NCBI GenBank assembly: GCA_025361485.1
Contig: JANYLA010000056.1
Coordinates: forward strand, 1 to 32,916
Source of the DNA: Bacteroidales bacterium
GTDB lineage: Bacteria > Bacteroidota > Bacteroidia > Bacteroidales > Tenuifilaceae
DNA: 32,916 bases
Reading direction: 5' to 3'
Shown here: positions 21,963-30,122 of the stretch, one piece after another
Numbering within the stretch: the stretch's first letter is position 1
Layout: the number at the start of each line of letters is the position of its first letter
Program-made: the position numbers and the translations under genes
The notes under the pieces: model-generated
What the model was told of the DNA's origin: nothing
What the model saw: only the letters and a program-made list of their open reading frames with translations
The model's database searches: none

Positions 21963-22949
21963 TTATTCAATGAAAATCTCTAGAATCATAGCCGATTTAA
22001 TGGGTTCTAGCATTATTTCCTTTAAATCGGCTGGGATTAAAATGGTTTCGCCTTTCGATAGCGTTTCTTTCAAGCCTTCGCCGTAATGAATAATGCAATC
22101 ACCCTCAAAGCAAAGCATAACAATAAATGAATCGATAAGGTTGTAATCCCGCTCAATGTTTTTATTGAACGATAACCGACTTACATTAAAAAACTCAGAT
22201 TTTAAAAGGTCTACATCTTTATTGAAAATATTCTTTTTCGAGTATTTATAGTTGTCATGCTTCTTAAAATCTATAACATCAAGCGCAAGATCGGTATGTA
22301 ACTCTCTTGGTTTTCCACTTTTATCAACCCTGTCCCAATCGTAAATTCGGTAGGTAACATCTGATGCCTGCTGAATTTCTGCAAGCAGTATCCCCTTTCC
22401 AATTGCATGAACTCTACCCGAAGGGATAAAGAACATATCATGCTTGTCTGCTTTTTCGGTATTAAGAATTTCCTTTAAAGTGTTCTCATCCAAATGATCT
22501 TGATACTCCTCCTTGGTAATATTTTTGTTGAATCCAACAATGATTTCAGATTTTGGTTCGCTATCCATTATGTACCACATCTCGGTTTTCCCAAAGGCAT
22601 GATGCCTTTCCTTTGCAACTTCATTGTTGGGGTGAACTTGAATGGAGAGCATAGCTGAGGCATCAATAAACTTTATAAGTAGAGGGAATTCATCTCCAAA
22701 TTTGTCGTAAACTTTATCGCCAACTAAATCACCCATGTAAATTTCAATCAGCTCTTGGAGGTTGTTCCCTTCCAGGAAACCATTGGTTACAATCGAGATA
22801 TTCTCATCAATCGATGATATTTCCCAACTCTCAGCGCAATGAGTAATATTAGCAGGAACATTCTTGTTGAACTTATCCCGAAGTTTTGTGCCACCCCATA
22901 TATAATCCTTATAAATGGGTTCGAATTTTAAAGGGTAAAGACTTTCCAT
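21963..22949 (-). CDS. manA: Mannose-6-phosphate isomerase, class I
   Basis: Zinc-dependent interconversion of mannose 6-phosphate and fructose 6-phosphate, feeding GDP-mannose for surface polysaccharides or mannose catabolism. I place the start at 22949 (MESLYPLKFEPIYKDYIWGG), giving 328 residues; the longer frame to 23030 adds an unrelated leader. Zinc ligands are Q104 and H106 (SIQVHPN), E123 (GKTEMWY) and H181 (SGRVHAIG), and R201 sits in the active-site motif TYRIYDWDR. This is the short Bacillus/Bacteroidota form. It is divergent from udk, with 125 bases between the starts. Confidence 0.93.
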   Translation of the reverse strand: MESLYPLKFEPIYKDYIWGGTKLRDKFNKNVPANITHCAESWEISSIDENISIVTNGFLEGNNLQELIEIYMGDLVGDKVYDKFGDEFPLLIKFIDASAMLSIQVHPNNEVAKERHHAFGKTEMWYIMDSEPKSEIIVGFNKNITKEEYQDHLDENTLKEILNTEKADKHDMFFIPSGRVHAIGKGILLAEIQQASDVTYRIYDWDRVDKSGKPRELHTDLALDVIDFKKHDNYKYSKKNIFNKDVDLLKSEFFNVSRLSFNKNIERDYNLIDSFIVMLCFEGDCIIHYGEGLKETLSKGETILIPADLKEIMLEPIKSAMILEIFIE

Positions 22950-23074
22950 AAATTTATTAATCCAAAAACAATGCCAGTTTGATATTACAGGAAATGCTCT
23001 TAAAAATAAAAAGAATTTGTACTTTAGCATTCCTAATTAGTTCTCAAAGTTATTAATATTAAAGAATTATTAAA

Positions 23075-23695
23075 ATGTTGGTAGTTGGTATTGCAGGTGG
23101 CACAGGTTCCGGTAAAACAACGGTTGTAAATAGAATTGTTAGCCTTTTACCAAAAGGAGAGGTTGTTGTTATTCCTCAGGACTCTTACTATTTGGATAGT
23201 TCTCATTTACCCATTGAGGAAAGACAGGAGATTAATTTTGACCATCCTGCATCAATTGAATTTGAATTGCTAGTTGAGCATGTGAGAAAATTAAAAGAAG
23301 GGCATACCATCGAACAGCCAATTTATTCGTACTTAACTTGTACGCGAGCTAAAGAAACATTTCCCATTGCTCCTCGCCATGTGATAATTATTGAGGGGAT
23401 TCTTGTTTTAACCAATCCTGATCTTCGAGATTTGATGGACGTTAAGGTCTTTGTTGATGCAGATCCTGATGATAGGCTCTCGAGGGTAATTTTACGCGAT
23501 ATTGTTGAACGTGGACGTTCAGTGAACAAAGTTCTTGAACGTTACGAGAAAACTGTAAAACCTATGTATCTTCAGTTTATCGAACCAACAAAAAGATATG
23601 CTGATATTATTGTACCTCAAGGAGGGAATAATTTAGTGGCTATAAATATACTCGCATCGCTTATCGAAAAGACATTGCGCAGTCACGGAGTTTAA
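23075..23695 (+). CDS. udk: Uridine kinase
   Basis: Phosphorylates uridine and cytidine in pyrimidine salvage. The 206-residue protein has the P-loop GGTGSGKTT (8-16), then QDSYYLD (35-41), the NFDHPASIEFELL segment, the IIIEGILVL strand and DPDDRLSRVILRDIVERGRS in the lid region, all typical of Udk. Length is normal. The stop is 11 bases from the start of the exonuclease gene, so they form a pair. Confidence 0.95.
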   Translation: MLVVGIAGGTGSGKTTVVNRIVSLLPKGEVVVIPQDSYYLDSSHLPIEERQEINFDHPASIEFELLVEHVRKLKEGHTIEQPIYSYLTCTRAKETFPIAPRHVIIIEGILVLTNPDLRDLMDVKVFVDADPDDRLSRVILRDIVERGRSVNKVLERYEKTVKPMYLQFIEPTKRYADIIVPQGGNNLVAINILASLIEKTLRSHGV

Positions 23696-23706
23696 CTCGA
23701 TAGAAT

Positions 23707-24438
23707 ATGCTGAAAGAAATAAAACTTGAGGATGTTCTGTTTCTGGATATTGAAACGGTCCCTCAATACTCGGTTTACAACGAATTACCAGATGATCTTA
23801 AACCTTTTTGGGATAAAAAAGCATCTGTTTTAATAAAGGGTGATGAAACCTCTGAAAGCCTATTTGGTAGATCCGGCATTTACGCCGAGTTTGGTAAGAT
23901 CATTTGTATCTCGGCGGGCTTTATCGTTCATCACGATGGCGCAAAATTCTTTAGAGTAAAATCATTCTTTGGTGATGATGAGAAAGCAATTCTTGGTGGA
24001 TTCTCAGTTATGCTTAAACGTTTTGGGGCAAAACCAAAAGCTACCCTTTGTGGGCATAATGGTAAGGAGTTTGACTTTCCTTATATCTCTCGTAGAATGC
24101 TTATCAATGGAATTGATATACCCAATCTACTCGATGTAGCAGGTAGAAAACCGTGGGAAGTTAAATTTCTCGATACGATGGAACTATGGAAGTTCGGTGA
24201 TTATAAAAACTACACTTCATTAGCTCTGCTCTCCAAAATATTTGATATTCCTTCGCCCAAAGATGATATTGATGGCAGTCAGGTTGCTGATGTTTACTAT
24301 AAAGAAAAGGATATTGATAGAATTGTAAAGTACTGCGAGAAGGATGTATTAACGGTTGCACAATTATTTTTACGCTACAAGAATGAACCCATTATTAATC
24401 CTGAGAATGTTGAGAGGGTGCTGGATAGTGAAAAGTGA
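23707..24438 (+). CDS. PolB-like 3'-5' exonuclease (DnaQ fold)
   Basis: A 243-residue predicted exonuclease of the DEDDy group. The catalytic residues are visible: D14 and E16 (FLDIETVPQ), D123 (GHNGKEFDFPYISRR) and Y209...D213 (YCEKDVLTVAQLF). The fold is like the proofreading domain of B-family polymerases but stands alone; such genes are common in Bacteroidota. Substrate and role (repair or RNA processing) are not known. The final codons (SEK) and the TGA stop fall inside the 7-mer repeat at 24427-24468, so the original C-terminus may have been altered by the repeat. Confidence 0.88.
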   Translation: MLKEIKLEDVLFLDIETVPQYSVYNELPDDLKPFWDKKASVLIKGDETSESLFGRSGIYAEFGKIICISAGFIVHHDGAKFFRVKSFFGDDEKAILGGFSVMLKRFGAKPKATLCGHNGKEFDFPYISRRMLINGIDIPNLLDVAGRKPWEVKFLDTMELWKFGDYKNYTSLALLSKIFDIPSPKDDIDGSQVADVYYKEKDIDRIVKYCEKDVLTVAQLFLRYKNEPIINPENVERVLDSEK

Positions 24439-24468
24439 AAAGTGACAAGCGAAAAGCGACAAGTGAAA
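24427..24468 (+). repeat. Six phased heptamers across the exonuclease stop codon
   Basis: Six 7-mers run without a gap: AGTGAAA, AGTGAAA, AGTGACA, AGCGAAA, AGCGACA, AGTGAAA, followed by AGAAGC. The second supplies the TGA stop of the exonuclease gene (24436-24438). The motif is the same as on the minus strand at 9691-9746. A possible remnant opposite arm is ACTTCCGCTTTTGC at about 24481-24494. The two genes here converge, so this array sits between two 3' ends. Confidence 0.75.
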
Positions 24469-24524
24469 AGAAGCATAACTACTTCCGCTTTTGCAGAATG
24501 AGGAATTGTACGCTAATTGATTTT

Positions 24525-25328
24525 TTATAATCTGAGAAAAGTTAGCACAGCATTTAAGAACTCTTTCGGTTTTTCGGCATGCACCCAATGTCCCGAATCT
24601 TTAATAGTAATAATCTCTGAATTTGTAAAGATCTTTTTCAAGTCATCCTCACTGTTTTTGGGAATATAACCGGAGAGTTCTCCCTTTATAAATAGAGTTT
24701 TTATATTGCAGGATGGGCTTTGAGAATTGGTTTCTATTCCACTCATCAAATTCACTAAATTGCTCGAAATAGCGAATAGGTTTAGTTTCCATGTAAAAGA
24801 GCCATCCTGATTCCTCTTCAAATTTTTAATTAAAAATTGTCTTACATATTCAACCTTCACCCACTCAGAAAGGATTTCATCGGCTTGATTGCGGGATGTT
24901 AAACTTTTAACAGGAATTGACATTAACCCCATAATTATATGCTGATGTTCCGCAACGATTTGAGTCGAACGCTCATTGCTACCAATATGGCTCCATGGGG
25001 CTATGTCAACAACTATTAACGATGATACTCTTTCTGGGTGAATTACTGTGAGCTGCATGGCCGCTTTACCACCCATTGAATGACCTAATAATATGGCTTT
25101 TTCTAATCCTAACTCATCTAAAAGTTCAAGCAAATCATTAGCTAAATCAGTATAACTATGTTCCTTGTTATGTGGGCTTTGTCCATGATTCCGTTGATCG
25201 ACGTTGATTACCCTATAAAATGGCTCTAACTCTTTTGCAATGCTTACCCAATTATCAGACGAGCCATATAATCCATGGAGAATAATAAGGGGTTCGCCCT
25301 TTCCCGATTCGCGGTAAAATAGTTTCAA
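24525..25328 (-). CDS. Alpha/beta hydrolase (YbfF-like esterase)
   Basis: A 267-residue alpha/beta-fold hydrolase. The oxyanion region is LHGLYGSSDNW (18-27), the nucleophile elbow is GHSMGG (82-87, Ser84) and the C-terminal GHWVHAEKP (about 246-254) contains the catalytic His. The VDQRNHGQSPH segment is typical of YbfF-type esterases acting on acyl esters; the natural substrate is not known. Its start codon is immediately next to the pdxJ stop, so it is translationally coupled to pdxJ. The downstream end converges on the exonuclease and its repeat. Confidence 0.9.
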   Translation of the reverse strand: MKLFYRESGKGEPLIILHGLYGSSDNWVSIAKELEPFYRVINVDQRNHGQSPHNKEHSYTDLANDLLELLDELGLEKAILLGHSMGGKAAMQLTVIHPERVSSLIVVDIAPWSHIGSNERSTQIVAEHQHIIMGLMSIPVKSLTSRNQADEILSEWVKVEYVRQFLIKNLKRNQDGSFTWKLNLFAISSNLVNLMSGIETNSQSPSCNIKTLFIKGELSGYIPKNSEDDLKKIFTNSEIITIKDSGHWVHAEKPKEFLNAVLTFLRL

Positions 25329-26042
25329 CTACCGAATTTGTCTGAGGTACATTTGAATGGTATTCTCTAATCCAAAATACAAGGCATCTGCGATAAGTGC
25401 ATGTCCTATAGATACCTCGATTAGATTGGGGATGTTTTGAGCAAAAAACTTTAAGTTTTCAAGACTCAAATCGTGACCAGCATTTAACCCTAACCCAACA
25501 CATTTTGCAGCTTCGGCTGCAATTATAAATTGTTCAATCGCACTATTTGGATTAAAGCTGTAGTTTGTAGCGTACGATTCGGTGTAAAGTTCAATCCTGT
25601 CGGTAAAAGTGTCGGCAGCATGTTTTACCATTTCAGGATCAGGATCAACAAAAATCGACGTACGAATCCCCTTTTCTCGAAAAATGGCTACTATTTTTTT
25701 TAAGTAATCCTTATTGGTAATGGTATTCCAGCCTGCATTAGAAGTTAAGGCGCTTGGCGGATCAGGCACTAGCGTAACCTGATGTGGTGTAACGCTAAGA
25801 ACGAGTTGAATAAATGTGTCGGTTGGATACCCCTCAATATTAAACTCAGTTGTGATTATAGGCTTTATATCGTGAACATCTTGATATCTGATGTGGCGTT
25901 CATCGGGGCGGGGGTGAACCGTAATTCCCTCTGCACCAAATCGCTGACAATCAATTGCAATATTTAATACATTTGGAATATTACCACCTCTAGCATTTCG
26001 TAGAGTAGCAATTTTGTTTATATTTACGCTTAACCGGGTCAT
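25329..26042 (-). CDS. pdxJ: Pyridoxine 5'-phosphate synthase
   Basis: Condenses 3-amino-2-oxopropyl phosphate with deoxyxylulose 5-phosphate, the last ring-forming step of the DXP-dependent vitamin B6 pathway. The 237-residue TIM-barrel protein has the N-terminal signature [34 protein letters not shown], the catalytic Glu in [10 protein letters not shown], and the phosphate-binding GLNAGHDL plus SIGHALI near the C-terminus. Length matches the family. The transcript probably starts in the compact divergent promoter at 26061-26078, shared with the CBS gene. Confidence 0.96.
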   Translation of the reverse strand: MTRLSVNINKIATLRNARGGNIPNVLNIAIDCQRFGAEGITVHPRPDERHIRYQDVHDIKPIITTEFNIEGYPTDTFIQLVLSVTPHQVTLVPDPPSALTSNAGWNTITNKDYLKKIVAIFREKGIRTSIFVDPDPEMVKHAADTFTDRIELYTESYATNYSFNPNSAIEQFIIAAEAAKCVGLGLNAGHDLSLENLKFFAQNIPNLIEVSIGHALIADALYFGLENTIQMYLRQIR

Positions 26043-26060
26043 AATGCCAATTTTTCGAAT

Positions 26061-26078
26061 TACTTTTGTACAAATGTA
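26061..26078. promoter_or_regulatory. Divergent promoters for pdxJ and the CBS-ACT gene
   Basis: TACTTTTG (plus strand 26061-26068) points to the CBS gene, and TACATTTG (minus strand, plus 26071-26078) points to pdxJ. Both match TAnnTTTG and lie two bases apart around the palindrome TTGTACAA, so RNA polymerase should not be able to occupy both at once. Neither has a perfect -33 element. Confidence 0.55.
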
Positions 26079-26104
26079 GTAGTTTTTCCAAACGCTTTAA
26101 GGCT

Positions 26105-26770
26105 ATGATAGCAAAAGATATGATATCAGAAATAATTCCAGCGCTGAAAACTTCAGACACTGGCATTACCGCTTTAAACTGGATGGATGTTTTTAAAGTA
26201 TCGCACCTTCCCATTGTAAACGATAAGGAGTTCTTGGGTTTAATTTCTGAGGCAGATATTTATGATATAAATATGCCCGAAGAACCCCTTGGGAATCATC
26301 CGCTTTCGCTTTTACGCCCCTACGTTTCGGAGAATCAACATGTATTTGAGATTATGGAGGTTGCTTCAAGGTTGAAGTTGTCTATTGTTCCTGTGCTCGA
26401 TGATAAGAAGAACTTTCTTGGGGTAATTACCATAATGGATTTATTGCATTATTTTGCTGAACTATCAGCGCTTCGTACACCCGGTGGAATTATTGTAATT
26501 GAGCTGAATAGCAACGATTTTTCAATGTCTCAAATATCGCAGATTGTGGAAGGGAATGATGCAAAAATTTTAGGAGCTTATATTACATCGCATCTCGATT
26601 CTACAAAACTTGAACTTACCATCAAATTGAATGTAACCGATTTGACATCAATTATACAAACATTCAATCGTTATAACTATACTATAAGGGGTTCATACAT
26701 GAAGTTCGATGAGGAGGAGGAACTCCTCGATGAACGTTATGATCTTCTTATGCGATACCTTAATACATAG
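26105..26770 (+). CDS. CBS domain pair with C-terminal ACT-like domain (AcuB-like)
   Basis: A 221-residue cytoplasmic protein; I place the start at 26105 (MIAKDMISEIIPAL). Two CBS motifs (about 1-55 and 65-125: LPIVNDKEFLGLISEADI and VPVLDDKKNFLGVITIMDLL) would bind an adenine nucleotide. The C-terminal part (about 130-200, IELNSNDFSMSQISQIVE and LTIKLNVTDLTSIIQTF) has the beta-alpha-beta pattern of an ACT domain. There is no catalytic domain, so it is probably a regulatory sensor. It sits 10 bases ahead of NAD kinase, so a link to adenylate or NAD(P) state is a fair guess. Confidence 0.87.
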   Translation: MIAKDMISEIIPALKTSDTGITALNWMDVFKVSHLPIVNDKEFLGLISEADIYDINMPEEPLGNHPLSLLRPYVSENQHVFEIMEVASRLKLSIVPVLDDKKNFLGVITIMDLLHYFAELSALRTPGGIIVIELNSNDFSMSQISQIVEGNDAKILGAYITSHLDSTKLELTIKLNVTDLTSIIQTFNRYNYTIRGSYMKFDEEEELLDERYDLLMRYLNT

Positions 26771-26780
26771 ATTCGAAAAG

Positions 26781-27695
26781 ATGAACGAGGAGTGTAAATC
26801 AAAAATTCAAGAAAAGGTTGTAATCGCCATTTATGGTAAGTACTTGGAGGCTTCCTTCAAAAACGATCTTATCACTCTTTTTTATATCCTTAAAAAGCGT
26901 CAGGTTGAGGTAGTGATTTATGCTCCGTTTTACGATTATCTTATTTCTGAATTTGATATTAAAGTTGCTGCAAGGGCAATTTTTCGAACTTCAAGCGAAG
27001 TCAAGCATTTAGCAAATTATATGCTTAGCCTCGGGGGCGATGGCACTTTCCTTGAATCAGTTGCATTTGTTGAAGAATCATGTATCCCGGTCTTAGGAAT
27101 AAATTTTGGACGGTTAGGTTTTTTGGCAAATATCTCAACTGAAGATGTTGATGATGCCATCGATATGCTATTGAATGGAAAATTCGCTGTTGAAAAAAGA
27201 TCATTGTTGCAGGTAATTACAAACAATAACCCTTTTATCAACTATCCGTTTGGCCTGAACGATTTTACAATACAGAAAAAGGGCACAGCGATGATTACCG
27301 TTAATGCCTTTATCGATAATGAATTTTTGTGTACCTATTGGGCTGATGGTATAATAGTCTCTACTCCAACTGGTTCTACTGCTTATTCATTAAGCGTTGG
27401 CGGACCAATTTTAAGCCCTTTCCTATCATCTCTGTTGATTTCTGCAATTGCTCCACATAATTTAACCGTTCGTCCATTTGTAATCCCTGACTCTTGCACA
27501 TTACGACTTGAGGTAACAGGACGTTCAGGAGAAGTTTTAGTTTCGCTTGACTCACACTCGTATACCTTAAATTTGCCCTTAAGCCTTGAAGTAAAAAAAG
27601 CACCATTCCATATAGGTCTGGTAAATCTGCAGGGGACTAATTTTTATAAAACATTAAGAAATAAACTTCTTTGGGGTGCAGATAAGAGAAATTAG
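26781..27695 (+). CDS. nadK: NAD kinase
   Basis: Phosphorylates NAD to NADP, the only such route in most bacteria. I choose the start at 26781 (MNEECKSKIQEKVVIAIYGK), 304 residues, 10 bases after the CBS gene stop; the earlier frame start at 26709 would overlap that gene. The diagnostic GGDGT lies at 85-89 (catalytic Asp87), followed by INFGRLGFLANI, NDFTIQKK, and the NAD-binding TPTGSTAYSLSVGGPI. Length agrees with the ATP-NAD kinase family. Confidence 0.95.
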   Translation: MNEECKSKIQEKVVIAIYGKYLEASFKNDLITLFYILKKRQVEVVIYAPFYDYLISEFDIKVAARAIFRTSSEVKHLANYMLSLGGDGTFLESVAFVEESCIPVLGINFGRLGFLANISTEDVDDAIDMLLNGKFAVEKRSLLQVITNNNPFINYPFGLNDFTIQKKGTAMITVNAFIDNEFLCTYWADGIIVSTPTGSTAYSLSVGGPILSPFLSSLLISAIAPHNLTVRPFVIPDSCTLRLEVTGRSGEVLVSLDSHSYTLNLPLSLEVKKAPFHIGLVNLQGTNFYKTLRNKLLWGADKRN

Positions 27696-27785
27696 CAGTC
27701 GCCAGTTTTTCACTATTTACGCACAATTTAGAATCAACATATTCGTTTGTGTTGTGTTTATGATCGAATAGTAAAGTGCATTTTA

Positions 27786-27793
27786 TATATTTG
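27786..27793 (+). promoter_or_regulatory. Promoter -7 box of the first barrel gene
   Basis: TATATTTG matches TAnnTTTG, 19 bases before the chosen start codon. No good -33 TTTG is seen at the expected spacing. The 117-base gap between nadK and this gene otherwise shows nothing notable. Confidence 0.5.
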
Positions 27794-27812
27794 TAGAAAT
27801 GAATTTAAGAAA

Positions 27813-28565
27813 ATGAAGCGCATAGCACTCATTCTTGTATTTAGCTTAAACTTTCTGATGGTGCAATCTCAGGCTTGGAGGTTTCGGCGATATGAGGTTT
27901 GGGGTGCGCTTTCGGCTCTTCAGTATTATGGAGATATCGGTGCTGTTGAAGATTTACACTTTTTAAAAGGTTTTGATCAAGTAAATTTCTTAATAAATCG
28001 TCCAGGCTTTTCTTTTGGTGCGCTTTATAGGTATGACGAACGGTGGTATATTCAAGCTAGTAACTCATTTGGATACTTTGTTCAGTCCGATAAGAATACG
28101 AATCGGAATCGTGCAAGAGATTTTGCCTTTTCAACAATTATCGATGAAATATCCATTCAGGGATATTATTTTATAACAAAAGAAAGTGAGAAACATTTCT
28201 ACAATTCGATTTGGAATCGAAGAGAAAGAGGATTGAAGAAGTTATTTCAACCAATAAGCATTTACACCTTTGCTGGAGTTGGAGGAGCTTTGTTTTGGGT
28301 TACTCCAAAAGAGAGTTTTATTGGATCATCTCGATTTGTTGGCAATAAGCATGCTGCATTTGCATTCCCTATGGGTTTTGGTTTAAAGTTTGCCTATTCT
28401 CCTACATTAGCTTTAAGTATAGAGATTGGAAGAAGATTTACCACTTCAGACTTTTTAGATGGTTTTACATCACAATGGTCTAAACATAAAGATATTTACT
28501 ACATCTTAAATATTAAAGCAATGTACCGCTTTAAAAGGTCTAATCGAATTCATCATCGATTCTAA
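27813..28565 (+). CDS. DUF6089-type outer membrane beta-barrel protein, first of two
   Basis: A 250-residue exported protein; I place the start at 27813 (MKRIALILVFSLNFLMVQSQ, signal peptide). The mature part alternates polar and aromatic residues in about eight strands and begins WRFRRYEVWGALSALQYYGDIG, the typical opening of the Bacteroidota DUF6089 family. The C-terminus (DIYYILNIKAMYRFKRSNRI) resembles the last strand of a small barrel. The family usually lies just upstream of uppS and bamA, as here. The specific cargo or role is unknown. Confidence 0.8.
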   Translation: MKRIALILVFSLNFLMVQSQAWRFRRYEVWGALSALQYYGDIGAVEDLHFLKGFDQVNFLINRPGFSFGALYRYDERWYIQASNSFGYFVQSDKNTNRNRARDFAFSTIIDEISIQGYYFITKESEKHFYNSIWNRRERGLKKLFQPISIYTFAGVGGALFWVTPKESFIGSSRFVGNKHAAFAFPMGFGLKFAYSPTLALSIEIGRRFTTSDFLDGFTSQWSKHKDIYYILNIKAMYRFKRSNRIHHRF

Positions 28566-28587
28566 TAAATGCTTTGAATTTAATTTC

Positions 28588-29235
28588 ATGATTAGAACAT
28601 ATTTTCTACTAGTTTCAGTTGTTTTACTCCATAGCGTTTCAATTAAATCTCAAGAAAGAAAAGATTTAGGTATTCAGTTTGGTGGTAGTTACTATATGGG
28701 CGATTACAACCAAGGAACACCACTCTATCAGCCTTCACCATCTGTTGGAGTGATTTATAGATATAATTTGAATAAATATTATTCTCTTCGGATTTCGGCC
28801 AGCCATGGTACTCTTAAAGGAAGTTACTCATCATTGAATCAATATCTACCTGGGGTTACAGGTTCCTTCTCTAAACAGCTCATTGAAACGGAAGGATTAT
28901 GTGAAATTAATTTTATGTCCTTTAATACTCGTCATCTTAAAAAAGATAATTTTTCTCCCTATGTTATACTGGGGATTGGTGGGGCTTATATTGATGGTGA
29001 AATTCTACCACACTTTCCTTTTGGTGTTGGAATAAAATACTGTCCCATTTCAAGAATTACAATTGGCTGGGAATGGCGACTTTCTAAAACATTTAACGAT
29101 AATATTGATAATTATAAGAATGTTTATGATGGATCGCAAGCCATTTTTCACAATAACGATTGGTTCTCTTTTGTCGGATTATTTATAACTTTCCGACTTT
29201 ATAATAATAACAAAACTTGCCCTGTGTATCAATAA
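28588..29235 (+). CDS. DUF6089-type outer membrane beta-barrel protein, second of two
   Basis: A 215-residue exported protein with signal peptide (MIRTYFLLVSVVLLHSVSI, cleavage near KSQ). It starts ERKDLGIQFGGSYYMGDYNQG and shows VGVIYRYNLNKYYSLRISAS and YVILGIGGAYIDG, a small barrel like that of the preceding gene. The spacing is 22 bases, so they are co-transcribed. The two proteins share the layout but differ in length and sequence, suggesting an old duplication. The last strand is SFVGLFITFRLYNN. Possibly connected with BamA-dependent insertion, by position only. Confidence 0.8.
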   Translation: MIRTYFLLVSVVLLHSVSIKSQERKDLGIQFGGSYYMGDYNQGTPLYQPSPSVGVIYRYNLNKYYSLRISASHGTLKGSYSSLNQYLPGVTGSFSKQLIETEGLCEINFMSFNTRHLKKDNFSPYVILGIGGAYIDGEILPHFPFGVGIKYCPISRITIGWEWRLSKTFNDNIDNYKNVYDGSQAIFHNNDWFSFVGLFITFRLYNNNKTCPVYQ

Positions 29236-29248
29236 TGATGATTAAAAT

Positions 29249-29986
29249 ATGTCGCTCAAAGACTCAATAACAAAAAACAATATTCCACATCATATTGCTA
29301 TAATCATGGATGGCAATGGACGCTGGGCAAAACAAAGGGGAACGCAAAGGATCTTCGGCCACAGAAATGGCGTTAAAGCTGTTCGAGAAGCAATTGAAGC
29401 CTCGGCCGAACTTGGGGTTAAGTACCTAACGCTTTACGCATTCTCTACCGAAAACTGGAATCGACCCAAAATAGAAGTTGATGCCTTAATGAGTTTGCTG
29501 ATTAATACAATAAAAACTGAAACAGAAACTTTAATTAAAAACAATATTGCCTTAAAGACCATCGGTGATACTCAATCATTGCCGAAAGCAGTGCAGAAAA
29601 AACTCCACGAGGTTGTTGAGCATTCATCAAAGTGCACTGGGTTAACCGTTATTCTTGCTTTAAGTTACAGTTCCCGATGGGAAATTACGAATGCAGCAAA
29701 ACGTTTAGTTCAAGATTTCTCAGATAAAAAATTTGCTGTTGAAGATATAAACGAAGATAGATTCAGCTCCTATTTGACAACAGATGGAATTCCCGATCCT
29801 GAACTAATGATAAGAACGAGCGGGGAATATCGAATAAGCAATTTCATGATGTGGCAGCTTGCTTATACTGAACTTTACTTTACAGCGACTCTTTGGCCCG
29901 ATTTTGATAAAGAAGAGTTGTACAAAGCAATAGTTGATTATCAAAAGCGAGAGCGCCGATATGGAAAAATAAGTGAACAACTTTAG
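29249..29986 (+). CDS. uppS: Isoprenyl transferase (undecaprenyl diphosphate synthase)
   Basis: Makes the C55 lipid carrier for peptidoglycan and surface glycans by cis-prenyl chain elongation from farnesyl diphosphate. The 245-residue protein has catalytic D21 in IMDGNGRWAKQRG, FGHRNG (36-41), LTLYAFSTENWNRP and the C-terminal signature IRTSGEYRISNF, then WPDFDKEEL. Length is normal. It is 13 bases after the second barrel gene and 136 bases before bamA, which has its own promoter. Confidence 0.95.
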   Translation: MSLKDSITKNNIPHHIAIIMDGNGRWAKQRGTQRIFGHRNGVKAVREAIEASAELGVKYLTLYAFSTENWNRPKIEVDALMSLLINTIKTETETLIKNNIALKTIGDTQSLPKAVQKKLHEVVEHSSKCTGLTVILALSYSSRWEITNAAKRLVQDFSDKKFAVEDINEDRFSSYLTTDGIPDPELMIRTSGEYRISNFMMWQLAYTELYFTATLWPDFDKEELYKAIVDYQKRERRYGKISEQL

Positions 29987-30008
29987 CTTATTTTGCAAAC
30001 TTTAGCTT
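29980..30008 (+). repeat. 10-bp direct repeat over the uppS stop codon
   Basis: ACTTTAGCTT occurs at 29980-29989 and 29999-30008. The first copy contains the uppS TAG stop; the second overlaps the -33 element of the bamA promoter. It could be a short duplication from replication slippage or a binding site. Confidence 0.4.
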
Positions 30009-30037
30009 GTTACACTTAAGTCGCTTGATTAAATTTG
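30006..30037 (+). promoter_or_regulatory. Promoter of bamA
   Basis: CTTG (30006-30009), a 20-base spacer and TAAATTTG (30030-30037) match the Bacteroidota promoter apart from one -33 base. A leader of about 80 bases follows, with a weak AT hairpin (CCTTT...AAAGG at 30069-30085) and a T-run that could act as an attenuator. Confidence 0.55.
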
Positions 30038-30122
30038 CCTGATTTTAAAAAATTGTTCCCATATTTAGCCTTTTAAATTTAAAGGGTGTTTTTAATTTGT
30101 AGATACAGATAACTCAATAATA

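Noticed and set aside
22950-23030. Longer N-terminus for ManA
   Set aside because: Adds 27 residues unlike the family; the conserved N-terminus begins at the Met at 22949.
24427-24468. CRISPR-like array
   Set aside because: Units are 7 nt without spacers and degenerate; there are no cas genes in the window.
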